5,147 nt of DNA, taken from the NCBI GenBank assembly GCA_024691065.1, contig JAILOA010000315.1:1-5147 (forward strand), in the 5' to 3' direction. This DNA is from Lachnospiraceae bacterium (GTDB lineage Bacteria > Bacillota > Clostridia > Lachnospirales > Lachnospiraceae). This document shows, piece after piece, positions 1-5,147 of this stretch; the first letter of the stretch is position 1, and every line of letters starts with the position of its first letter. The notes under the pieces were generated by a model that ran no database searches, was not told the DNA's origin, and was given only the letters and a program-made list of their open reading frames with translations. Made by a program: the position numbers and the translations under genes.

Positions 1-339
1 TTGTAAATCTATATACGGAAGGCCGTAATACTCGCAAATCTCAACCGCTCTCGCGCTGTAAGCTCCGTTATTTACAACCAACACTTTTTTATCTTCAGGA
101 AGCAGTGAATTAATACAGACATCAATATTTATCGTGCCCGAACCACAAAAAAGCACACTTGTATATTTATTTAAATCACCATGAACTATTTTTACAAGAT
201 CCTCACGAAGCCCCTTCATAAGACTCCCGAACTCCTTCTCTCTCGGACATATATCAGGCACAACCTGAGCATATTTCACTGTATCGGTAGTAGTTGACGG
301 CCCGGGATTTAACAATACATTTCTCTTAATTGAATCCAT
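1..339 (-). CDS. phnW: 2-aminoethylphosphonate aminotransferase, N-terminal part (cut by left edge)
   Basis: This is a class-V, PLP-dependent aminotransferase fragment: the first 113 codons from ATG at 337-339, open to the window edge. Family members are usually about 360-370 residues, so roughly two thirds is missing, including the PLP-binding lysine. Visible motifs are LLNPGPSTTT (residues 9-18), typical of the PhnW N-terminus; the phosphate-loop motif CGSGTI (65-70); and VVNNGAYSARAVE (88-100), the family NGAY-x-x-R motif. The known reaction interconverts phosphonoacetaldehyde plus alanine with AEP plus pyruvate in the cytoplasm. Next to a cytidylyltransferase the biosynthetic direction (making AEP) is inferred, not phosphonate breakdown. 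The start is supported by AGAGGG at 345-350, five bases before the ATG. The gene lies 93 bp after the cytidylyltransferase with no terminator between, so co-transcription is likely. Another class-V aminotransferase with a different substrate cannot be excluded from the N-terminus alone. Confidence 0.85.
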   Translation of the reverse strand, partial: MDSIKRNVLLNPGPSTTTDTVKYAQVVPDICPREKEFGSLMKGLREDLVKIVHGDLNKYTSVLFCGSGTINIDVCINSLLPEDKKVLVVNNGAYSARAVEICEYYGLPYIDLQ

Positions 340-432
340 TTCTACCCTCTTTCTCTAATTTCCATTCTTTAGCATACAATTTATAATCTCTTAATGTGTT
401 AATTTTCCCACGCCTTCAAGCGACACATACAA
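340..432 (-). other. Intergenic gap inside the putative operon
   Basis: This is 93 bp of AT-rich DNA between the cytidylyltransferase stop and the aminotransferase start. Apart from the ribosome binding site, only a 3-bp-stem hairpin (CGC-TTGAAG-GCG) is visible, too weak to terminate transcription. No convincing -35/-10 pair was found. Read-through from the upstream gene is therefore the simplest reading. Confidence 0.5.
345..350 (-). promoter_or_regulatory. Ribosome binding site of the aminotransferase gene
   Basis: The minus strand reads AGAGGG followed by TAGAA and then ATG. This is a good purine-rich Shine-Dalgarno match at a short spacing of about five bases. It fixes the aminotransferase start at 339 and shows that this gene is initiated independently, unlike the cytidylyltransferase gene before it. 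Confidence 0.7.
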
Positions 433-1329
433 TCAAACATCATATGCCTTGTCGATTACCTTTAATTCGTCAAATGTATCTATCTCCACTATGTCTTCAT
501 CAAAGCATTCGCAAATTCCGACGGAATAATTCTCCTTTTTGTATACAAGCGGAACCTGCTCCCAATAATGCTCCTTCCCTCCGGGAGAATAATAAACCTC
601 TTCTATATCCTTTGATAATTTCCGGCCGTCCGCTGCATTCCAATACGAAATACCGACCATTTGCCAGATATCATCGCCTTCTCCGCCAACCATTTCCTCT
701 TTTATGATTCCATTTTTTACCTTAAAGCACCAATCATCAGAGTGCTCCTTCTTAATAGCCAAAAAATCGGAAGAATAATGATATTTTTTAATTATTTCAG
801 GATTACTGATTAGTAAGTCAGCCTCGAAAACATATGAATTCGAAAGCAAATCCTTTGCAATTAAAGCACTGGATATATTATTTGCCTCGTTGTAAAGACC
901 ATTGTCCAAAAATTTAATATCGGGATATTTATATAAAAGCTGATCAAATTGCTCCCCCAAATACCCCCTAACTATATAGATTTCCTCTATCCCTGCTTCA
1001 TAACAGGCATCTATCAGACGATCTATAATTCTGACACCGTTCACACGAATCAAAGGCTTCGGAGTGTTCAATGTAATCGGCACAAGTCGGGATCCAAAAC
1101 CTGCTGCTACAAAAACAGCTCTCTTCACCTTAAACCCGTCCATTACATTTAAGCCTTCATCCGTAATCGCCCCGTCCTTAACAAAGCCCGATTCCACAAG
1201 CTCTTTCATAACTTCATTCACAGTTTCGGGCGAAAGATTAACCTGATTTACAATATCCTGCTGAGATAAAGTTACATCCGAAAGAGCTATGGATTCCAAT
1301 ACTACAAATTGATTTATATTTAATTTCAT
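433..1329 (-). CDS. pntC: CTP:phosphonate/phosphocholine-type cytidylyltransferase with N-terminal winged helix (PntC-like)
   Basis: The 298-residue protein has two parts. Residues about 1-66 look like a MarR-type winged helix-turn-helix: LSQQDIVNQVNLSPETVNEV (21-40) fits a two-helix DNA-reading motif and GAITDEGL (53-60) the wing. Residues 69-298 are a LicC-like nucleotidyltransferase. They carry the glycine-rich signature AAGFGSRLVPIT (75-86) with TPKPL (89-93, K91 the likely triphosphate-contacting lysine), the YNEANNISSAL motif (146-156), EADLLI (169-174, D171 a likely metal ligand) and VEIDTFDEL (281-289, D284 a likely second metal ligand). Family members join CMP to phosphocholine or to AEP. 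The adjacent AEP aminotransferase favours AEP, giving CMP-AEP for transfer to lipid or glycan. Specificity is inferred from context, and a LicC-type phosphocholine role remains possible. The ATG overlaps the stop of the preceding secreted lipase gene by four bases, with AGAAGG ten bases upstream, so translation is probably coupled. The enzyme is cytoplasmic, with no signal peptide. Confidence 0.85.
   Translation of the reverse strand: MKLNINQFVVLESIALSDVTLSQQDIVNQVNLSPETVNEVMKELVESGFVKDGAITDEGLNVMDGFKVKRAVFVAAGFGSRLVPITLNTPKPLIRVNGVRIIDRLIDACYEAGIEEIYIVRGYLGEQFDQLLYKYPDIKFLDNGLYNEANNISSALIAKDLLSNSYVFEADLLISNPEIIKKYHYSSDFLAIKKEHSDDWCFKVKNGIIKEEMVGGEGDDIWQMVGISYWNAADGRKLSKDIEEVYYSPGGKEHYWEQVPLVYKKENYSVGICECFDEDIVEIDTFDELKVIDKAYDV
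1326..1329 (-). promoter_or_regulatory. ATGA stop/start overlap: translational coupling site
   Basis: On the minus strand, ATGA holds the ATG of the cytidylyltransferase and, one base later, the TGA that ends the lipase/LRR gene. A Shine-Dalgarno-like AGAAGG lies at 1340-1345, inside the last lipase codons. Such overlaps usually mean one mRNA and re-initiation by the same ribosome, so the two proteins should be made in linked amounts. Confidence 0.8.
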
Positions 1330-4300
1330 TTAACCGTGACCTTCTTACCGAGCCCCTTCTTTTTAAAGAGCTTCTTGTAAGCCTTCTTCTTTTTCGAAGG
1401 AACCTTTACAACAACATTCTTATTGTTCTTAAGCCCCTTAAATGCCTTCTTGGCAACAGTCTTGCCGGTAAGCATCTTAGTCTTAACAATAACCTTCTTA
1501 ACCTTATTGCAACCCGCAAAAAGCTTATTTCCAAGGCTCTTAACATTCTTGCCGATAACAATCTTGGTAAGCTTCTTGCAACCCTTAAATGCATTGTCAC
1601 CTATAGCGGTTACGGAATAAGTCACACCATCCTTCTCGACTGTCGCCGGAACTTTGGCGGTCTTTGCACTTCCGGTATATTTAACATACTTAACTTCGTT
1701 ACTTACACCGATAGCTGTAATCTCATAGAGTGCATCTCCATATGTAAATGTATCGCCCACCTTTGCGCTTGCTACAGCAGTTGCCGTAGGAGTCTTAGCT
1801 GCGGATGAGGTCGCTGTATTGCCCGGAACAGGTGTAGCCACTGGTGCATTTGTCTTTGCAGGAGCATCTGTAGATGCCGGTGTATCAGTCTCTTTAGCCT
1901 TCTCGGTTTCCTTAGGTGCGTCTGTCTCAGCTTCGGAAGGTTCCTCTGTCTCTTCGGTAGGTACCTCTGTCTCGGCAGCCTCCGTAGGTTCTGCATCCTC
2001 CGTAGGTTCTGCAGATGCCTCTTCGGAAGCTTCTTCGGTTGATTCAGGAGAAGCAGTTTCCGTTGCATCTTTAGTTGCAGGCTCTACCGCCTCTTCGGTC
2101 GCAGGCACTACCGCTTCTTTTGTTGCCGGTTCTTTAGTCTCCTCAGTTGCAGGCTCTGTCTCTTCTGCTGCAGATTCAGTTGCCGCAGGTGTTGCCGGCT
2201 CTTTAGTCTCATCCTCTTCTGAAATTGTTCCTTTAATTGAAACTTTTACCCACTCATCGGAATCATCCTTTGAAACCGCCGTGTTTGACGCTACATTGTA
2301 ATAAAGGGTCTTTGTACTGATTTCTGTATCCACATCCGACTCATATGAAACCGTATATCCCTTTTCTGCAGGGATTCTGAGCCATCCGCAATCATCGCTT
2401 GTTGTATATCCGATCCAGCTGTCCGAACGGTAAGTAAGCTCTCCATCCTCGAAAGTTGCGACAATATTATCATCTTCATCCTTAATCTGAACCACAACCT
2501 GAGCCCCGTCATCGGAAGGCTTGATATACAAACGATCGTACCCATCAATCTGAGATGCATTTTCCTTGGTCATACCATTGTAATTAGAATCAAGGGTTTT
2601 AAGCCAAGAAAGAATTATCTCATTGTTGTGAGGACGCATATAACTTGCTGCATTTCCGATAAATGTAGCGAAATGCTTGAACTGCTGGTTCAGGTAATCA
2701 AAACTGATTTCCTCTTTCTGAGATTTATCATAAAGCATCAGATAAGTAAGGAGCTTAGAAATTGCCCCACTCTCTTTCTCGCTTGTAATCTGAGCGTAAA
2801 GCTCGGGATCTTCTTCGGAAAGTCCTGCTGCGGTAAGACCTTCACCAATTACCTGAGAATATAATTTAATCCTGAATTCGTTAGCTACTTCCTCAAAATC
2901 ACTGAATTTTTTAGCTGCTTTAATAGCTTCCACCACTTTCTCGTACTGCTCTGCCACTTCCTCGGGAATCTCTATTCCGTCATCTTTGGCATTATTAATC
3001 AAATTCTCGATTTCTTGAAGTGCCTTTTCCATCTCTGCCTTTGCTTCCGGTGTAAATGTTTTATCCCCGTATCTTTCCGCTATAAATGACACATACATAG
3101 AAACAGCCATCGGAATAAGAAACTCGCTGGACTTAATGCCATCTATCATCTTCCCGCTATATTCAATATGTGAGAAGAAATAACCACAGAGATGCTCGAG
3201 CGCATCCTGATAAGTTTCATAATAGTTCTGCCTTGACCCTGCAACATAAGCAAGCGAATCCTCCATAAGCTTCATAAAATGAGCCTGTTTTTCAGGAAGG
3301 TAAGACTCTTCATCATCAAGTATTTTAAGTTCACCTTTTGTCATTGCCTCTACGTCAATCATCTTCGGTGTAAATCCATCCGGATCTCCACCATTTGTAT
3401 ATATATTATAAACCGTCTCATTGGTCTGCTTAAGGAAACTTAACATACGCTCCTTATCGCCTCTGTCTGCATAGCCGGTTATTGTTCCGTATCTTTCAAA
3501 CCCTAATTGGGCAGGCGGAGCAACCGTAACGATATCATAATGCTCGAGTGTATTGTGAATATATGCATATTTGCTGTCGGCATAATCACCGCTCACATCA
3601 GCGCTTCTAGGAGTTCCAAATGTATAGCAGTACAGGTTCTGAGGCTCAAGGTTTACACCTTCACCGAGGGCTCCCTCAGGATTCCTGATAAGCTCTGCAC
3701 CGACCTGATTTGTAACACCGGCACCTCTGCTGTACCCGGAAGTCCAAATCTTTATATCTCCCTCAATGCTGTATTTCTCGATATATTCCCTGGCATATGA
3801 AAGAACGATATCCTTACCGATTTTAAAGCCCTGATGGTCTCCACTTCCACCAATCATGAAGTTTCCACCCCACTCGGACTCATATCCGGCGCTTCTCGGA
3901 ACAAGGGCAATAAGCGTATACTCCTTGCCATCATCCACTATTTTCTTATGCGCACAGCCTACACCCATGGTTCTGGTAGTCATTTTCTGCTTATAATACT
4001 CATTTGTATCAAAGTCCACAAACCCGTTATCCTCCAGGTATGCACGAAGGTTTCTGCTCTTATTTGCATATCCCTCAACAGTCTTAGGCTCACGCTCGCT
4101 ACTGATGGAAGCCACCGCAAGCTCAAAAGTCATCGTCGCAAGACTTTGATTATATTCCAGGGAATCCCCCTTTAAAAGGTCTTCATCATAGATAAATGTA
4201 TCGGTCAAATCCGTACCCACCTCATGAGGATCAAACCAATATACCCCCTTGCTGGCGGAAAGGTTATCCAAAAATGCTTCCTCTGAAGTCACATCACCGA

Positions 4301-4415
4301 TATCAACCTTTACATTCTCTTCTCCTTCGGCCGCCAATGCCTTATTGATTCCCACAGGCTGCACACCCGTAACGGTAAGTGCTAACGCCAAAGTAATAGT
4401 TAGTATTTTTTTCAT
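1326..4415 (-). CDS. Secreted class-3-lipase-like hydrolase with acidic linker, LRR_5 domain and Lys-rich tail
   Basis: The 1029-residue protein begins with a signal peptide (KK, hydrophobic core, cleavage probably after ALA at 26-28). The alpha/beta-hydrolase core spans about 90-420. The nucleophile elbow is WTSGYSRGAG (224-233) with S229 as the likely catalytic serine. CYTFGTPRSADVSG (263-276) and HNTLEHYDIVTVAPP (287-301) match the lipase-3 pattern in which Asp (D294) precedes a Pro-Pro. The catalytic His is probably H379 (QAHFMKLMEDSLAY), with H408 or H416 as alternatives. A charged helical stretch covers about 452-560 and a beta-rich module about 620-728. Residues 730-880 form a Thr/Glu/Ala/Pro linker. 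Residues about 885-1000 are LRR_5/BspA-like (AIGDNAFKGCKKLTKIVIG, 937-955), and the end is polylysine-like. There is no LPXTG motif or C-terminal membrane helix, so any surface attachment would be non-covalent. The start has a strong GGAGG eight bases upstream. The substrate is unknown; lipid or another ester is inferred from the family. The gene heads a unit that continues into pntC and phnW. Confidence 0.85.
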   Translation of the reverse strand: MKKILTITLALALTVTGVQPVGINKALAAEGEENVKVDIGDVTSEEAFLDNLSASKGVYWFDPHEVGTDLTDTFIYDEDLLKGDSLEYNQSLATMTFELAVASISSEREPKTVEGYANKSRNLRAYLEDNGFVDFDTNEYYKQKMTTRTMGVGCAHKKIVDDGKEYTLIALVPRSAGYESEWGGNFMIGGSGDHQGFKIGKDIVLSYAREYIEKYSIEGDIKIWTSGYSRGAGVTNQVGAELIRNPEGALGEGVNLEPQNLYCYTFGTPRSADVSGDYADSKYAYIHNTLEHYDIVTVAPPAQLGFERYGTITGYADRGDKERMLSFLKQTNETVYNIYTNGGDPDGFTPKMIDVEAMTKGELKILDDEESYLPEKQAHFMKLMEDSLAYVAGSRQNYYETYQDALEHLCGYFFSHIEYSGKMIDGIKSSEFLIPMAVSMYVSFIAERYGDKTFTPEAKAEMEKALQEIENLINNAKDDGIEIPEEVAEQYEKVVEAIKAAKKFSDFEEVANEFRIKLYSQVIGEGLTAAGLSEEDPELYAQITSEKESGAISKLLTYLMLYDKSQKEEISFDYLNQQFKHFATFIGNAASYMRPHNNEIILSWLKTLDSNYNGMTKENASQIDGYDRLYIKPSDDGAQVVVQIKDEDDNIVATFEDGELTYRSDSWIGYTTSDDCGWLRIPAEKGYTVSYESDVDTEISTKTLYYNVASNTAVSKDDSDEWVKVSIKGTISEEDETKEPATPAATESAAEETEPATEETKEPATKEAVVPATEEAVEPATKDATETASPESTEEASEEASAEPTEDAEPTEAAETEVPTEETEEPSEAETDAPKETEKAKETDTPASTDAPAKTNAPVATPVPGNTATSSAAKTPTATAVASAKVGDTFTYGDALYEITAIGVSNEVKYVKYTGSAKTAKVPATVEKDGVTYSVTAIGDNAFKGCKKLTKIVIGKNVKSLGNKLFAGCNKVKKVIVKTKMLTGKTVAKKAFKGLKNNKNVVVKVPSKKKKAYKKLFKKKGLGKKVTVK
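1769..2225 (-). repeat. Degenerate repeats encoding an acidic Thr/Glu/Ala/Pro linker
   Basis: This stretch encodes residues about 731-882, built from imperfect units such as TEEAVEPATK, ETKEPAT and EPTEDA. Between residues 731 and 850 there are 42 Asp/Glu against 7 Lys. At DNA level a 17-bp unit (CCTCCGTAGGTTCTGCA on the plus strand) occurs at 1979-1995 and again at 1997-2013, an 18-bp period in frame (six residues). A second pair, GTTGCCGG(T/C)TCTTTAGTCTC, lies at 2122-2141 and 2191-2210 and differs at one base. Such a segment is likely an extended, possibly glycosylated spacer between the hydrolase and the C-terminal domain. Confidence 0.8.
4332..4415 (-). other. Signal peptide of the lipase/LRR protein
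   Basis: Residues 1-28 show a lysine pair (K2, K3), a hydrophobic core ILTITLALALTVTGV and an ALA/A cleavage context. This is a standard Sec/signal-peptidase I leader. There is no lipobox cysteine, so the protein should be exported without a lipid anchor. The mature protein would start near AEGEENVKVD. Confidence 0.85.
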
Positions 4416-4423
4416 GCTTTTTT

Positions 4424-4428
4424 CCTCC
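4424..4428 (-). promoter_or_regulatory. Strong ribosome binding site of the lipase/LRR gene
   Basis: The minus strand has GGAGG, then AAAAAAGC, then ATG. This full Shine-Dalgarno core at eight-base spacing decides the start at 4415 and predicts efficient translation of the first gene of the unit. Confidence 0.85.
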
Positions 4429-4460
4429 GGTATGATTTATTTTTAAGACCAATTATGGTT

Positions 4461-4489
4461 ATTATACAACTTTGTTTGGTTTTTTTCTA
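4461..4489 (-). promoter_or_regulatory. Sigma-A-type promoter for the lipase-pntC-phnW unit
   Basis: The minus strand carries a perfect -10 TATAAT (4461-4466), a 17-bp A-rich spacer and a -35 TAGAAA (4484-4489, four of six matches to TTGACA). Transcription would begin near 4455, leaving a leader of about 40 bases, too short for a riboswitch. It follows directly after the terminator of the preceding gene, as expected for the start of a new unit. No operator-like palindrome is obvious around it. Confidence 0.7.
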
Positions 4490-4508
4490 CTACTTATTAC
4501 GCTCAAAC

Positions 4509-4558
4509 AAAAAAGTCCCGTGACTCCTGCAAATTCAATTCACAAAAGTCACGGGACT
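4509..4558 (-). terminator. Rho-independent terminator of the upstream membrane protein gene
   Basis: A perfect 12-bp inverted repeat, AGTCCCGTGACT (4514-4525) and AGTCACGGGACT (4547-4558), encloses a 21-base loop. Read on the minus strand the stem is followed by TTTTTGTTTG, a U-tract; on the plus strand no T-run follows, so it works only leftward. It starts 67 bases after the stop of the membrane protein gene and isolates that gene from the next promoter. The loop is longer than usual. Confidence 0.9.
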
Positions 4559-4625
4559 AAACCCTTATTAAATTACATTTAATAAAATCTATCATATACC
4601 AAAATGATTATCTCATATCATAAAA

Positions 4626-5147
4626 TTATTTCGGTTCAATTTCGTATGTATCTCTCTCAATTGTAATATTGTAATCTTTCTTCTCTCCATCAGGAGACTC
4701 AAGAGTAATCACTGTCTTACCGGCTCTCTTAAAATCAGCACGCACAGCATAATCCTGAAGCTGATTAAAATAGATAATCTCAACATCGCCGTATTTATCA
4801 TCAGCAATACTAACCTTATAAGTATCATCAAATGAGTATTCATCGCCATTAAGCATAATTTCGGTAGTATAGGTATCAGGTTTAACAAAAACATATGCTG
4901 ATATGCCGATAACAGCTACCGCTCCGATAATTGCACCTGTTAACCTGATTTTCTTGTTCTCGAAAATCATTACCGGATACAGAATCATAACACAGGCACA
5001 AAATACACTGATAAGAATGTACTTAGGCATATAGAAAAGAAAATCATTAAGGTATTTGTAGTAAGAATTTGCCGTAATCAAAATCATTGGGAACAGAATA
5101 AGATAACCCCACCACTTATCTTTCTTCATAAAATATCCAATGAATCC
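4626..5147 (-). CDS. Membrane protein of unknown function, C-terminal part (cut by right edge)
   Basis: The frame runs open from the window edge to TAA at 4626, giving 173 residues. An ATG at 5127-5129 could be read as the start. However, the six codons before it (GFIGYF) continue in frame, look like the end of a membrane helix, and no clear Shine-Dalgarno precedes the ATG. I therefore treat it as internal. Numbering from that Met, likely membrane segments are 8-27, 36-56 and 63-82. Lysines at 2-5 and 59-60 place those ends in the cytoplasm by the positive-inside rule, so residues about 84-167 would face outside. That part looks beta-rich (EIMLNGDEYSFDDTYKVSIA; KTVITLESPDGEKKDYNITI) and resembles an Ig-like or sensor fold only in a general way. 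No family was recognised. A terminator follows, so the gene is transcribed separately from the lipase unit. Confidence 0.7.
   Translation of the reverse strand, partial: GFIGYFMKKDKWWGYLILFPMILITANSYYKYLNDFLFYMPKYILISVFCACVMILYPVMIFENKKIRLTGAIIGAVAVIGISAYVFVKPDTYTTEIMLNGDEYSFDDTYKVSIADDKYGDVEIIYFNQLQDYAVRADFKRAGKTVITLESPDGEKKDYNITIERDTYEIEPK

Noticed and set aside
340..432. Possible internal promoter before the aminotransferase gene
   Set aside because: Candidates such as TTGAAG or TTAACA have no acceptable -10 at 16-18 bp; the best partners match only about three of six bases.
396..707. Plus-strand open frame of 103 codons across the cytidylyltransferase 3' end
   Set aside because: It runs antisense to a well-conserved enzyme, has no ribosome binding site, and its composition shows no domain or motif.
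1772..2068. Minus-strand frame rich in Arg, Leu and Pro overlapping the linker
   Set aside because: It is an out-of-frame reading of the same low-complexity repeats, with no homology-like motifs and no start signal of its own.
1769..2225. CRISPR-like array
   Set aside because: The repeats are short, degenerate, in frame with a protein and lack unique spacers of uniform length.
1819..2301. Plus-strand open frame of 160 codons rich in Ser, Val and Ala
   Set aside because: It lies entirely antisense to the repetitive Thr/Glu/Ala linker. Its composition is the mirror of GAA/GCA/ACT-rich codons, and the lipase frame has a signal peptide, motifs and a ribosome binding site.
4416..4460. Possible riboswitch or leader regulation before the lipase gene
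   Set aside because: The leader is only about 40 bases from the predicted transcription start and shows no stable hairpin besides the ribosome binding site.

Overview
The window looks like chromosomal DNA of a low-GC Gram-positive Clostridia member, most likely Lachnospiraceae. The grounds are a secreted lipase with a GYSRGA elbow and a C-terminal LRR_5/BspA-like cap, a LicC-type nucleotidyltransferase with an N-terminal winged helix, AT-rich intergenic DNA and strong purine-rich ribosome binding sites. The family assignment comes from recognising protein styles, not from a database search. All genes lie on the minus strand, so transcription runs right to left.

Right end (about 4509-5147): the 3' part of a membrane protein gene of unknown function. 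It has three visible membrane segments and a beta-rich C-terminal domain predicted to lie outside the cell. It ends at a clear rho-independent terminator (12-bp perfect stem plus U-tract). About 20 bp further on is a sigma-A-type promoter (TAGAAA, 17 bp, TATAAT) that opens the next transcription unit.

Centre and left (1-4415): this promoter drives a 1029-residue secreted alpha/beta hydrolase of class-3 lipase type. It has a long acidic Thr/Glu/Ala/Pro linker, a short leucine-rich (LRR_5) domain and an extremely lysine-rich tail. Its stop codon overlaps, by the four bases ATGA, the start of a 298-residue cytidylyltransferase carrying an N-terminal helix-turn-helix domain. After a 93-bp gap with no terminator comes the 5' end (113 codons) of a class-V aminotransferase resembling 2-aminoethylphosphonate (AEP):pyruvate aminotransferases, cut by the left edge.

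The cytidylyltransferase plus AEP aminotransferase pair matches the PntC-AEPT pair, which is known as a fused bifunctional enzyme in Treponema denticola. It suggests synthesis of CMP-AEP for decorating lipids or surface glycans with phosphonate. The unusual point is that a secreted lipase/LRR protein is the first gene of this unit and appears translationally coupled to the cytidylyltransferase. The remaining pathway genes (PEP mutase, phosphonopyruvate decarboxylase, a transferase) would be expected beyond the left edge but are not visible here.
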